From the NCBI GenBank assembly GCA_017562135.1, contig QEYB01000228.1, positions 62,001 to 126,000 on the forward strand: a stretch of 64,000 bases of DNA. The letters are read 5' to 3'. This document shows, in pieces, positions 10,754 to 23,911 of the stretch. The notes below the pieces were generated by a model. That model had not been told where the DNA came from. It was given only the letters and a program-made list of their open reading frames with translations, and ran no database searches. The translations under genes and the position numbers were made by a program. Numbering within the stretch: position 1 is the first letter of the stretch; each line of letters begins with the position of its first letter. The DNA comes from Dipylidium caninum. Its lineage: Eukaryota > Platyhelminthes > Cestoda > Cyclophyllidea > Dipylidiidae.

Positions 10754-13700
10754 CTTTCGGAAATCTACAGTGAGTGGTATAAACACAAAGTACATGATTT
10801 CCCAGAAACGCGAGCACACAAAATGCACACTTGTTCGCTTTGTGAAAATGGTCAGTTAGGAATGTCGTTTCTGCTATTGATTAAACCATTGACAAACTTA
10901 AAAATTTAATTATACATTTAAAAATTAAGTAGAGAGGCTTGTTAAACTATTTTATTATAACATGGATGCCAACAAGTTTATGGAATCAAGTTGGTGTAAT
11001 ACAGAAATCGCTACTGAGCGCTCCATTCAAGCCGAATTTGGCCGAATTTCTAGGCTTCCACGTTATGCATCTGCGTGCCGTACTGCATTTCAACTGGCTG
11101 TGTTCATTTTGTGAAAGTGTTGAAGACTTACTCGTTTTTTAAATTTTAAATATACACTTCCTGAAAAGTTGTTTTGGAAGTTCTGATCACACCACCAATT
11201 TTGAGCCCTATTGTGCAGTATTCTTGCCACTTACGAGATTTTCTCCATTATTTTGTTAGTGAACTTCTATCCGATCAAGAGATATTAACCTATTGATTTA
11301 TTTCTTACGGTAAAACAGAAAAATGATACGAAATCTAAGGCAACGAGCACAGATTATGCTGTCACACTTCGGCGTCGCCGAAAGAGTTCACCTAGGCTTC
11401 GAAAAAGCGCGAGGATGAAGATCGATAGAAACAACGGTACAAACCATCTATTTGTCTCTAAAACTGCTTTTCACTGTACTCGATAGCTCAATCATAGATC
11501 TCATTAAATTTGTTGTGAAATAAAACCTTTCTTCCACTACGATCACAACCTTTTAAGAATAGAGAAGTTCTCTTGTAGTTTATTACTTAGATTTAAATGT
11601 CATTATCTTAATGTCATTAGCTTAATAAATGAAAAGGCTCGAATTTCACGAAGTAAACAAGTTTATCTTAGTACGAATGTAGTGTCGACGTTTTCGCAAT
11701 TCCTGATCTTATATAAGCCTTTTCAAAGACCCTTTCTATCACGACCATCTGCAAACATGCCAATAAATGAGACTTTAAGATGTTCAAAATCTCAATGGGT
11801 ATGTGAGTAAATACTTTTCTGTTTACATAACCACACTTAAGCCTGATCATCGCTATAAATTCGCAAATCATGCAAAAATGCCAGCAACATTAGCTTAAAA
11901 TATTCAAGTGAACAGGCATGTAAGGCCTCATTTTACAAATATTTTAATTTCAACTCCAGAAATTAAATAGCAACAGGTTATTTTGAGTCAAAAATTATTA
12001 AGAATAGGAAGGTCGAGGGCGCCAGTCATCTTGCCCAATGTCCATTGGCATTTATTTTTATTGCAACAAAAACATCAAACTTTTCCAATATGTGTCTGAC
12101 GAGTTTAAGTACAAAACGAATTTATGCTGTATTTAGGCGATTAAGCCAGTGACGCTGGGGAACAGTCCAGTGGGAAAACGTGTAGCCCTGTGTGCATATA
12201 ATTCTGAGTTATGTTGAACTCTTCGAAATATTTCACAAGCACTCGTAAATCGACCAGAATTCCTATTTTATAGCCTAACGCATCGGTTGAACTTGCCAAC
12301 AACTGAGTAAATTTACAGTATCGGTTTTGCCGGCGGGTAAATGCTATGGTAGCGTTTCACGAAGACTTCAAGAGAACCCACTTTGCTACTTACATTTGAG
12401 TTTTGCCCTCATAACCCGTACATCAGAAGAATTGCCACAGTTATTACATCCGTTAATCTTGATACTGTTTGTTTTAAATGAGGATGAACTTACGAGCATA
12501 TTTTAACAAAGCTTCTCGGAGTATTCTGAGCTAAAATCAAAGTAGTCGCCCACTAAATTTTCAAATCTCATTGGATTGCTTATGGAATCGTTATTTTCTC
12601 ATGTGCGATCGTTAATCTCCTGTCTTTCAAATCCTTCTCTGGGTTCTACACGTCGACTTCCAACCTTGTCTTCTACACATATGTGCGCCTATTTCTCCTT
12701 CATGTTTTGAGCCAAGTCTGATTAAAACTGTCCACAAGCCCCTTGTGCATTACACATTTTGTTGGAATATTCAGCAACTCGTGAGCATCTTTCCGCTCGA
12801 GTTGGGGGATTGTCCGTCAATGAATAATTCGCACAAATTAAAGTTTTTCATCGCATCTAGTCTCTTTGCTTATGGTTTAAATAACTCTAAACCCCGTATA
12901 ATTATGATCACCTCCAGACAAATCATTCATTAAAACCCGGAATCAGGATGGTTAGTGTTATAGGGCTTGCGGAAGTTTATTCAAACAACAGCACTGTAAT
13001 GGAATAGTAAAGGAAAAAATTAAAGCAGTAAATTGTGGAATATTTTGCAGTTTGTCGTGTCCGTTTGTGTCCCACTGCCGTAGGAACTTTCGAAAGTAGC
13101 GATTCTTTTTAATTGGTAACAAGAGTAATTACTTAAAAGCATTTCGTTGTTATTCTAGACTCGCCCACTCGCAAACTTCTTTACTTTTCGAAACGTCCAA
13201 GTTTTTTCTTCGTTGCTTGTACCCCTCCAAACAGCTTTTATAAATTTTATTAGCATCGCATAGCTGGCATGCCGCATTTAGAACACAATGAATTGTCAGG
13301 TGGTAGGTCTATCCTGCTTAAATGTAAATTGGCTACTGCAGTCGTAGCACTAGTCTGTCATACTACATGGAAGTCATTTTTATTAAGCGTAAAACAGAAA
13401 AATTAACAGTGAGTAGTTGTTTCTTGTCAATTTCTTACTGCAAATATGGCATCCTCTCCCCTCGTTACTTGTTTTTCGTCAATTTCTCTAACTGCTACCT
13501 AAAACCATTGGCTGGCCTCGTAGCTTTGCGTTGCAGTGTAACGTCACAAGGAAAGAACATTTGATGAAAATTTTTTTAAACTCAGGCGATATTATCGGGA
13601 GAGAAAAACCAGCAGGAGGTGAATGAATGCCCTAGCGCTGAGCTGGTCATACAGGCTCGCTCCACAAATTTAGACCGAAAGATGTTTCAGCTGCATCAAC

Positions 13701-15466
13701 TGCCTTATCGTGTGCAGTCATTAAATACTTGCATAAAATTTCTTGAAATTAACATCAGAAGCATGAGAGGCACGCATTTCATCCTTTGTAAACTTCTCCG
13801 TAGGCGTTGCCCACAAAAATCTGATATAGTTGACCAATAATTAAGGACATATTGCATAGTATTAGGCTATAATTGTACACTTTTTTGCTGCAACGTCTTC
13901 TGTGTAGCTCTCTGGACGGAAAAAATTGGACGTGGCGTCTTTGACCAGAATAAGTGCGACATCGTTCAGTCTCCTAATACATTCTCGGAAAATATTTATA
14001 ACCTCGGCTCCAAGTATTGATTAATTAACTTGATAATGGTAGACAAATCAGCTATTTTAAAGTATTTTAAAGTATTTTTAACCCACGAATGTTGGAGCGG
14101 CGTCACAATATATTTGTGCATAGAAAGTTTAAATCACTTTGCTAAGGCCAATGTTGGCTTTCGAACATGCTACGCTTATTACAAGCAAACTCAAAAGTTT
14201 AGCATTAAAACACAATACTATTAATGTTTTCCAGTGGTGTTACTTAATCTGTGGAATGCGATATCAGCGGTGGTTTTCGCGCGCATTCAAGCACCTTTTT
14301 ATGTCCTTGAAACAATTTCTCTTGTTCTTCTAAACCTTAAACAGATTTCTTTGCCTTTTTATTGGTAGTCTTTATTTAGAACATTAAAAAGCATTTACTA
14401 GTTGTACAATTGCTTACGATTTTATAAAGCTTTTTGAATATTCATCCCGACCCCTCAGACTAACTTCTGGAAAATCACTTTGGCGAGAGACATCCCTTCC
14501 CCATCTTTATATTCCTTTCGTAAAAAATTCAGCCCTTTCTTACAAACTCACCCTAAAAAGCGATCCTATTGAAGATTTGAAGTCGATGTTCAGTTGAACA
14601 AAAATAAAATTTTTTTGATTATTGGGTGTAGATCACGGCTTCTTCCAGAGAATGAAAATGTGATGAAGTGTCAGAACACGCAATTTGTTCACTTGAAGCC
14701 TCATATGCCAGCGAATGTTGTTTAGCCTAGTACCATTCATTATCGCAGCGCCCTTCAGTCACTTCCACTGCTGCTCTGCTCTGACAAGCAATTCGTTAAA
14801 GACAGAAGAGAACGTGTAGTGAGCACATGATGTGCTAAACAATAAAATAGCCTTTCTGTTGGTGAACCGTCCCCTGCCATAGGCTATCCTCCCTTTAGTC
14901 ACCGCCAAGTTAGTTGCAGATCGCAATTTTTATCCCTGGTAGTACTTCGATGGGTTGTAGACGCAGACACACTTTGCTGTGCCCTTCGCCTGAAACTCAG
15001 CCATCTTCACCTGCCTACATCCCTCCTCAGCCTCTCACTGTCGATTCACGTCTCTTTCTCTACTAATCACTGTTCTGTTGGAGCACTTCGAGTCCTGTCG
15101 TAGAAAGAATAATTCTCCTCATGTCTTTATTCCTCGTCTACATTGAAGAACGCAGATTGCTGGCGGAGTTACAAAACGACTTATTCTGCATTTTCACCTA
15201 TGGAGGCGGGACACTACAACACGAACATTCTCATCCTCACTTAAAATCCACGTCGACAGACTGGGGTGCGCCAGGAAGACGATGGTCAAAATCCACGTGC
15301 ACCTATTGCGATACTAGAGTTTTTTTCCAACGGCGAATGCTCCTCGGGACAAAATGCGTTACAGAGCCATTAATTCGCTAAAGGGAAATATTGTTACAAT
15401 TGACTGTCCCATTGACGATGGTGAAGGGATGAGAGGAGGCCGGAGTCGGTGGTAAAGTCGGTTGCC
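10754..15466. other. AT-rich intergenic stretch, no gene seen
   Basis: About 4.7 kb between the 5' end of COQ8 and the 3' end of EMX. ORFs are short, AT-rich and unsupported by splice sites. The composition is visibly different from the GC-rich EMX region that follows. I see no repeat, RNA gene or mobile element. It may hold regulatory sequence, but nothing specific can be pointed to. Confidence 0.55.
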
Positions 15467-18400
15467 TCAAGGAGGCGACGCACACACATCCAGAGTTCGG
15501 ATCTGCAGCGCTTGGCGCATCTCGTCCTGCAGGGCGAGAAGGGTGGTGAGGGGATGAAAAAGGACGCGTTCACCGGCCGTGGGGCTGGCCAGAGCGGTGG
15601 AGTTGACGGTTGCAGTGGCGTTGATGGGGGCGGTGGGGGTAGCGGTGGCGGTGAGAGGAGGTGGAGGAGGAGGCAGAGAACGTGGCGCGCAAACGACCTT
15701 TGAGGTGGTGGCCGAGGTGGTGAGGTTGAGTGCCACCTCATCGGGGTGAAGACCGGCTGATGGTGCGGATGCAGACTCCTTATAACCAACACGGGAATCA
15801 GTGCTGGAAGGCGTGGATGGGTGCATGATTCTGGAGGTTGACAGGCTTTCGCCATCTCCACCACCGCCACCACAGCCACCACTAGGCTCCTCCCCTCCTC
15901 CATCCTCCTCTTCTTCCAGACGAAGGCGTTTGAATTTCGTTCGTCGATTCTGGAACCACACTTTCACCTACATGAAGTGCGGAAGAGAGTAGATGCGAAG
16001 GAGTGAGAATGAAATGAAAAGGAAAGAAGTTTATTCAGGTGTTCCGATAGGTGGTCCTCTCTCCCATCATGGAGGCAAACATTTCGTAATATTTAGTTAA
16101 GGCCCATGGGTGAAGAAGCCGCTGAGTCGAGGATGGGAGGATGGATAGATGGAATGAGGAAAGCTGGGACGGTCGACGGGTGGAGGGAGACTGAATTGAC
16201 AGATTCTCCCTCCAGTTTTCCGGCTAACAATTCTCCCCAACTGAGACGTGTGCCAAGGAAGAGTTTACTAGTTAAATTTCCTGAGGGAATTTTGGTCGAT
16301 CTCCTCACGGGAGAAGGCAAGTCTCCGCCTGTCTGCACGAATATGAGCTCGTAACATCATCGCCCGTGGCGGGTGCAGTTGCCTTGTGAAAGTGGCGAGA
16401 GTTAACGAGTCAAACAGGCGGATCTCGTCAGCATTTACGACAAAGTGAGCGCCCTTTGAGGGAACAGAGATTTCTACGTGGGCTTCTGAGAACAACTGAA
16501 GCGGGTGAGGAGGAGCTCGGGGCTGATGAGGTGGGTGGAGAGGGAGAAGAGGAGCTGACCTGAGTTTCCGTGAGGCTGAGTGACTCGGCGAGTCGCTTGC
16601 GCTCCTGGCCCACCACGTAGTGGTTCATCTCGAATGCGCTCTCCAGTCGAAGCAGTTGCGAGGGCGAGAATGCCGTCCGAATACGCTTCGGCTTGCGGTA
16701 CGGTCGCATGCCCGACGCCATTGTGTCTGCACGCAAAAACACACACATTCTGTTTTTACCTCGTCGCACTTCACCTGACTTCACTTCAGTCTACACCGCC
16801 GAGCGATTGCACCTGCACTCAACTGCCGAATGCTGACTTTTCAAACGATACTTCGGCGACAGCTGGAAATCGAGCGCGTGAGGCTTTGACTCGACAAATT
16901 GCCACTCCTCATCAGCCACGAGGACCAGCCCCAGCACCACCATTACCACAAAGCTGTAACTCGTCCACCAGATGTCACCTCGAAGCGCAACTGCTCAGGA
17001 TTGATGCAAATGCCAACACTCGAGGAGGTTAAGGCGACTTCCCCTTCTCACTTTCTCCCTCCGCCCACCCTTCCATCCGTCGGCGCCAAGCCAGCCACAT
17101 GAGAGCCTCACCAACGTCCACATCGACACCGCCACCTCCACCACGACCTCTCCCCATCTCCGTGGGTCGGTGGCGTAGCTGGTCGTCCAGCCTTTCTCGT
17201 ACAACGCAAAAAGGCCCCCACCATGTCCACTTCAAGTGCACCGCTCTTCTCCTCTCCTCTCCTCTCTTCTCCGCTCCTCTCCTCTCCTCCTCTCCTCTCC
17301 TTCCCTCACAACTCCCCTCCAACTCACAGTGCACGGTGGCCTGCTGAACGCTGTCATCGAACAAGGCACTTGGTCTCCCAGTTGCAAGATGCCCTCCACA
17401 GCATTCCACTGATGTCCTCTCACTCTCCTCACTCACTTCTCCGCCTGCCGCATTGCTGCATTGCAGCTGCCTCGTGTGGATGTGAGACGTATGAATGGGG
17501 TCGAGGGAGGTGGCGACCGCGTCCGTCCTCCACACGCAACCGCACACGCACCAGTCTCCATCCACGCACACCCACGTGGTGTCCACACGAGTTGACGACT
17601 GCTTCCACACCATGCTTGCGACCTCGCATTCCCTCCGCACTGCCCGAGACCAACCCTTCACCGCCACAGGCTGTCCTGGTGGCGAGGCGACCTTGGCACA
17701 ATGATGGCCTTGGTGATGACGATGATGATGAAGATGCTGACAATCATGTGAACATCGATAGCAGTGGAGGGCGATTCTGCCTACAACATCGCATTTGGGG
17801 GGGGGGGGAGCGGAGATGACGGATGAGACGGATGAGACGGATGAGGCGGAGGAGGACGAGGAGGAAGAGGAGGAAGAGGAGGAGGAGAAGGCACCAAATA
17901 CTTGCTGAACCAGCGCTGCACTATTGAGGCAGGCAAACAGGCTCGACGTCTTCTCGTAGACCGGAGGCCTGTAGGAGGTGGTTGTTAGCCAGCTGCTCAT
18001 CCGCTTCATCCATCACGACACGCGTGTCCGAGATAACGATTCCCTCCGGAGAAGATTTTTTTTCTTGTGGAGTGAGGGCCAGTTGTCTCCCTTTAGGAGT
18101 TGCCTCAACAATTACTACTGACTTTTAGGTTAAATTCTCGCCTTTTGGGGTATGCGGACGGCAACTTACACTTTCTACTTCTTGACATATCGAATTCTTC
18201 TAGCTAAAACATCCGTTTCCTCGCTGTGAATGCAAATTTAGCGATCATCGGAGCCTATTCGGATCACTTTGACAAACTAATTCTCACGAGAGCATGGGAA
18301 TTCGTTGAAATACCATTCGAGTCAAAATCGTGGCATTTTGTCAATGAAAGTATGTAAATCATCATTTAAAGTATCCACTTAGTAAACTGCTGACGAGGTA

Positions 18401-18814
18401 AAAGAGAACTATCTATAGGATAATTGGTTTAGAGTAAAATTGTTTTTCCAGCTTCTTACCGCTAAAAAAAGTTCCATACGTGAGAGGTTCGCTCAAATAA
18501 TGATGATGCAGAGGAGGAAAAAAACATCGTCCTATTTCTTCTGTCCTTGAGCCCCGGTCCATGGAGTAGGTGAAACATCCACCAGAGAGGTTTACCGGAA
18601 CGTCTACACCCTTTTCTCGTCCTCTCATGAAGAGACCCAGCATACTGAGAGCGTTTCTGTAGACTTCAAATTCATTTTCTCCAAAACGCGTTGTTTGACT
18701 AGTCTGGAAGCCTGATTCATGTGACGGCGTGCCTGCATCTAGCGGAGGGGCTCGCAAAAGACTGGCAATGGTACTCTGGGGCGACATCAAATCATTAACT
18801 GAAAAACCTGGCAT
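15467..18814 (-). CDS. emx: EMX (empty spiracles) homeobox protein, complete
   Basis: Exons in transcript order: 18814-18460, 16726-16560, 15967-15467 (1,023 nt, 340 aa). Phases 1 and 0 close, with donors GTAAGA and GTCAGC. Exon 1 begins [12 protein letters not shown], an eh1-like repressor motif (FSVNDLM, residues 4-10) as in EMX proteins. Exon 2 carries most of the homeodomain (~131-190): [20 protein letters not shown], then [20 protein letters not shown]. Exon 3 starts exactly at homeodomain position 45 with [14 protein letters not shown]. This exon-3 start and the HYVVG and SLSLTETQ residues are characteristic of EMX. The tail is Gly-, Pro- and Thr-rich. It should be a nuclear sequence-specific repressor/activator patterning anterior nervous tissue (family knowledge). 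Intron 1 (16,727-18,459) has been invaded by a 1.05-kb repeat that also occurs inverted at 23.9-25 kb. A start at 16,784 within exon 2 would be possible but would lose the eh1 motif. Confidence 0.93.
15968..16559 (-). other. EMX intron 2 (within homeodomain)
   Basis: This 592-bp intron lies between homeodomain residues 44 and 45, the classic position for EMX and several other ANTP-class genes. Nothing else is recognised in it. Confidence 0.85.
17124..18173 (-). repeat. Inverted repeat pair 1, left arm (in EMX intron 1)
   Basis: This stretch matches the reverse complement of 23,912-24,967. The clearest parts are 18,065-18,173 (ending 'ggggtatgcggacggc') and 17,140-17,240 (the 'cgtgggtcggtggcgtagctgg' block). 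The arms differ mainly in microsatellites: CTC-type runs at 17,225-17,310, a G-run at 17,799-17,810 and GGA runs at 17,835-17,890. I read no transposase or reverse transcriptase in it. The long minus-strand ORF across it (17,029-18,009) is low-complexity. It is an interspersed element or half of an inverted duplication. Confidence 0.8.
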
Positions 18815-18843
18815 TTTGCGTCTAATTTTACTGGTGAGTGCTC

Positions 18844-18964
18844 TTTATACGAGTTCCTTATTCGAACTGATTTGTGATTGGCTTGTGGCCGCTGCCGCAC
18901 TCATTAGGCGCACTAATTGGCTGTCGTGTGCGCTGCAGCATGCACATTAGCGTCTTATGATTGG
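18844..18964 (-). promoter_or_regulatory. Probable EMX promoter: TATA-like element and three CCAAT boxes
   Basis: Directly upstream of the EMX ATG the minus strand has a TATAAA-like element (plus 'tttata' 18,844-18,849). It also has CCAAT motifs at 18,877-18,881, 18,916-18,920 and 18,960-18,964. Three CCAAT motifs at regular ~40-bp spacing within 150 bp of the start is above chance. Promoter function is inferred from position. Confidence 0.4.
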
Positions 18965-20629
18965 TCAACTTGCCTGTCAATTGCGCGTAAGTACAGCGCC
19001 ATTCCATATTGTCATCCATTCTCTTGAATGAGCAAAATTATCTAATTATCAGGCTCTAAAATGACAGGCAACTTAATGGAAATGAAAGGCGACTTTCTAT
19101 GTCAATATTGGTGCAGTTAATTGTAGTTATAGCTGCAACCTCTCCCCCCCCCCGGCCAGACAAAAATTCATGCATTTAAGCTCGAAGTCGTAATGTTTAT
19201 TCTTTAAAAAGACAGAAAAAATCTGAATTAAAAGGTATTTGTGCAGTTATATTGAGTAGTTGATATACTTTGTTAATCTATTTTGAGGATTTTTCGGCTT
19301 AATTTCACCTTGGGGCAGGAAAGGCAATTGTAACCTGACCAAAGCGTCATTTACTCCCCCCGCCACCTATCACGTGCTTATTTTCGCCTTTTCCCCTCCC
19401 CCTCCCCTGATAGTGAGGCGGTATGTCAACTGGTCCGCCGGTTATTTGCCTAAAATTAGTCTCTTCACTTCAAAGTCAACGCCTGTCATTATTGATTCGA
19501 TTCTACTCACTTTTGGCAGGAGGCCACACACAAAGAACAGAGTTACCGGATAAACTATGCTCAAATTACTTCCAAACCTGTCTGTTTGCTCATGTTGTTG
19601 AATAATGCACCGAGATGTTAGTGGCTGGCAGGGAAACTACCACTTTCTTCCCTTTTTTCGGTCAGCATTATCTTATCATTAGTGAATTTTCACTGAGAGT
19701 CACAATTTGGTGCTATTAAGTGAGTGGAAAAGGGATTTAGCACTCTCAAAGGCGAGAAAGGCAACAAGACACTGTCTGCACTCAATGTACGCCTTTTTCA
19801 CACGTAATACGTAGAGTTGAGCGTTGAGCTGACGTTATTTAAAGTCAAAGTAATAATTTCTCTTCCTCATTTACAATCCCAACGGCTCGTTTGTCTATCC
19901 GCCTGTAGCAATTAAAGACGCTAACACTGCAAGCGCTGTTGTGCCTGGTTCCATGTGAGCCTCGCATAAATTGTACCGAGTTGGGGTGGAGGGCGAGGCG
20001 AAAGCGCATACACACAGGAGCACAAACACGCAAATGCCGTCTCCCACTTCTTCTCGCCACCTCCACCCCCACCCCTTCCCTGCCAGCCCCCTTTGTGTTA
20101 CCACTACCTCCTCCCACCCAGTCCCGCCCGCCCCGCCACGCCACGCTCGAGTTTAACTTATCTGCCCATATTTTGGATTACTATCATCATCCTCCTCCTA
20201 CGCCTACTCCTCCTCATCGTCATCAGCATCATCATCACCAGATCATCAACATCTCCTCGCGTGTCTTAACTCCAACTATCCAGCACGCAATTCATTGGCG
20301 CCAGACAATATGAAGAAGAGGGGATAAAGTGGGAGAGCGAGGCTGACGCTTTAGAACAGGCCAGGGGGTTCATGGCGGGTGGGGAGGGACTTTTGTGTAG
20401 CTTAGCCTCCTCGCCCCTCTTCCTCCTCCTCCTCCTCCTCCTCTTCCTCCTCATATCCACTAACCGCAGTTTAGGCATCTATGAGGGCAGTCACCTCCTC
20501 CCATCCCCCGCCCCCCTCCTTAAACAAGCTTGCTGACTGCACGAGGACCGAGCTGCCTTCATTCCCTCATTCATACAATTCATGTTGTGTTGTGTGAGCT
20601 GAGGAGTGTCGCCAAATGGAGTGTGTGGG

Positions 20630-20700
20630 AGTGGGGGCGAGGGGCGAGGGGCGAGGGCGAGCGAGGGGGGGGCGGGGGCGGGGGGCGGGCAGGATGGGAG
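20630..20700 (+). repeat. G-rich tract with quadruplex potential
   Basis: At least eight runs of three or more G lie within about 70 bases, separated by one to four bases (ggggcgagggg..., ggggcgggggcgggg). This satisfies the usual G-quadruplex pattern several times over on the plus strand. Confidence 0.7.
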
Positions 20701-20997
20701 CGGACGGCGGTGTTTGGCGCCGGTTAGCAGGCGGCATTGCGAGAAACCAATCTATCCCCGCGATTTAGAGGCCGAGTTGTGTGAAGTCCTGTCTCTCAGT
20801 TTGCCAATGAGTGGCCTGAATGACCACTAAAATTTTGTAATTTTGTACCATACATGGAAAATCATACTACAATCTCTAACAATATCTATTAAATTTTTGC
20901 CTCAAATGGACGATCACATTGAAGTGTGCTAAGAACTTGCCCCCAGCTTGCTGTTATAACCTTCCACTCCGCAGATCTCACTTTAACGTTAAGATCA

Positions 20998-21035
20998 ACA
21001 CCGAAAAGAGTTGAAATTTCAACTCTTTTCGGTGT
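20998..21035. repeat. Perfect 38-bp palindrome, no spacer
   Basis: The 19 bases acaccgaaaagagttgaaa are followed immediately by their exact reverse complement. Flanks do not extend the symmetry. It can form a cruciform. It lies within about 30 bp of the midpoint between the two arms of inverted pair 1. Confidence 0.9.
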
Positions 21036-23911
21036 CAGTTGTCCGTGGCAGGTGGTTTTTCAACTCACCGTCAAATCACATTGTAAGACGGAGTGGAATG
21101 GATGAGTTATGAGTGGGAGAGGAAATTTCCCTGAACAGAGAATTACTTCAGTGAATTCTAGCCTCATTATGATAAAATTATGGAAAATTCAAGGGGAACA
21201 TGGTATCTTAAGTGCCCTGACGTACTACGAGAAGTGCAAAAAGATTTCTCATGGGATAAATTTGTCGTATTTTTAATTCCTTCGCAACTCGAAGGCAGGT
21301 GTACGCGCCATTTGCGTCAACTATGTCATCTGAAGGTAGTGTGGACAAGAGAGTTTCGTAATTCACCGAAGGGCATCGTCCCATCCGGACAAACCAACGT
21401 CAGGCGGTCCTCTTATGGGGGTCCCTTCCGCTCATAAACAGTGGTATTTAAGGATTAAAAGTTTTCCATACTCTAAAATGTGACCATTTTTTAGAATAAT
21501 CAACTACTGGAGATGGGTAAATCAATTTAAGTCGTTTCCTTTCTGGATGTACCAGCCTTAATTAAACATCGCCGTTAGAATTAGAAAAGGAGGGGGCTCG
21601 CGAGGGGGAGAGTGAGAGCGAGAGAGAGACGGGATCGGAAGCTTTCACCTGCGCCCACGTCGAATGATTAAGTACTAGCCTCAATTTTCCACCAACGCGT
21701 TGTTTCATGACTGCCATCCAGGTCCACCGGAAATTGGAATTTCGAAGGAGGGTATTAAGGCGTGGAAAATCTGTTTTAAAATAAAATGAACATACAATAC
21801 TCTTTCTCCAGCCAGGTGCCATCACTTACAGCAATTTAGATAATTTCTCTATAAAAGGCTGTTCTGCGTATAGTTAACGGAATTTTTAATTTCCTTCGCT
21901 TTTAGGAAGGGGGGAATTTAAGAGAAATCCAAATTGAAGTGTCAAAGTGGGTGCGTTAAGCAAGTGAGGTCGCATAAACATTTTAGAGAAACTTAAATTA
22001 ACGGTACAGAGTCATAAGGTGATTTGAAGAGTACTTCTAAATGAACCAGAATCCGTATCCGAATAACGAATGCTCGGCCGCTTGTAAGATCGTAATAAAC
22101 TACCTACTTTGCATTTGCCAGTAGGGATAATTGTTAATATTAATTAATCTATCGAAAATGCCGCTTTTGACCTCCTTTCCCGTAACCGACCGTGGTTAGT
22201 AAAAAAATACAACTTACCTTAGATTACGATGGTGATGAGCGCATACAAGGCCCGGAAGATGTAGTTTTTACGTCGAGGGACGTGAATATTCCGTGGGGGG
22301 AAACTCTTTAATCCTATTTGGCCTCAATTTCTCATCAAATTGTCCTGTCTTTTTGGCTTTCATCAAACGCCTGTTCAACCTGAACAAAAGATCAAATTAA
22401 AGGTCTTCCTTACGATAAATGTTGGAATTATGAGTTTAGCCACCAAAGTGGTCTCGAATCCTCACCGTAGCTACCACGATGACAATCCGAAGGAGTAACA
22501 TTGTCTCGTGCTTTGTTCACCCACCAGACCACTGGCTTAAGCAGCAGCCTACACATCTCAAATGCTGAATTATTAACACCACAATTCTTCCAGACAAAGG
22601 AAGGCCTGGCAGATGCAGTGCAGACAGCTAACGTAATCAATTTACTGCGCACAATTTTCTTTTCTTAATAAGGGCTCCGATATCCCCTTTCGGTGGCTGA
22701 TGGAAAGTGTCAGAGGCATTCTTCTCCCGTTTTAAAGGCCCTTTTTAACGAACCAATGGGGCAATTCTGGACGTCTGTGCTCCCCTATTCACAAGACCAT
22801 GTAACTTCATTTTTATTTTAGTTTACACACGATTCTTTTGTCCTTACAGAGCGCATATTTCGTCCTGCTACCGCGGTTGTCGAGGCTGCCCGATGGGTGG
22901 TCGCATTTCATGCGTCCAACATCGGCCTCCGTGCGAATGTCAGAAGCCATAAGGGGCGAATACTGTCACTTATTTCGCTTCGTTGCGACCCCACCAGAGG
23001 ACAGAAATGCTTTCCATGCCGATCGTGTCTGCGAGTTCGAGGAGTAATAAGAAGAAGTGGACACCTCTCCGCCATGGGCTTTCTGGGAAGTTGGAAGAAG
23101 GATGTGGAGAGCTGACTTACTCGGAGACAAGGATATTACTTCCCCTTAGTTCGCAACGCTGACGACTTTTGGAAGAAGAGGCGCGGGGATGTCGGGAATA
23201 CGAAGAAGGTGAGAGGCAAAAAGGGTCGAGGAGCCGCAAGCGGGTAAGTTTGCAGTCTGAGGAAACAAAAAGCAGAGGAAGACAGGAGTTTGACTGGGTG
23301 AAAGATATTGCGCCACTTGGAGGGCGGAGTTCATGGAAAACTTGGCTAAGACCGCAGTAGCTTCTCAAATTCCACCTTCCGCCAGTCTATTTGAGGAGCG
23401 AGAAGGAGAATGGCGGCTGGGGGAGGCTTGAGGGCTTCGCTTCCACCGGGTCTACCATTCACATCAAAAGTTCCAGGTCGACATTCCGCGCTCCGCTTGC
23501 GAGTTTCTTGTGTTTCACTAATTCAAGGTGTCATATAAGTTGACAGAAATTTTTTTTCTGTAGTGAAATGTCCATTAATGGCCATTTTGCGTTACTCTAT
23601 GGACTCAAGAGGCGTCCAACGGGCGACACGAGGCAATAAAGGACGCCAGGGGAAAAACGACATTCACTCTAACGCCCACCCCTAAGGTTAACTTAAAATG
23701 TCGTCTTAAAAATTAAACAGGCGGCAGACCGGTAAGAAGAGTTTTTTTGCCTAGCTTGTAAAATGATTTGAATTACGGTTATTTGCGGAAGATATTATAT
23801 ATATATTGCGGCTAATCGTCCGAACCACGAATTCCGGGAAGTGAAATTAAAGGAAAATGGGGGTAAAATGAGGGAGCATGTGGCACCCCCACGGGGAAAA
23901 ATCCTTCCTCG

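Larger units (their letters stand above)
18965..23911. other. Region between the arms of inverted pair 1
   Basis: No gene is supported. It contains a GC-rich block (about 19,970-20,760) with pyrimidine runs, including a TCC run at 20,408-20,455, and a G-rich tract at 20,630-20,700. It also contains a perfect 38-bp palindrome (20,998-21,035). The remainder is unremarkable. As DNA upstream of a developmental regulator it is a reasonable place for EMX enhancers, but no specific element can be demonstrated. Confidence 0.5.

Noticed and set aside
17029..18009. 326-codon minus-strand ORF in the EMX intron
   Set aside because: It runs through Ser-coding, GGA and CTC microsatellites inside the inverted-repeat arm, and the other arm breaks the frame. 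Composition, not a gene.
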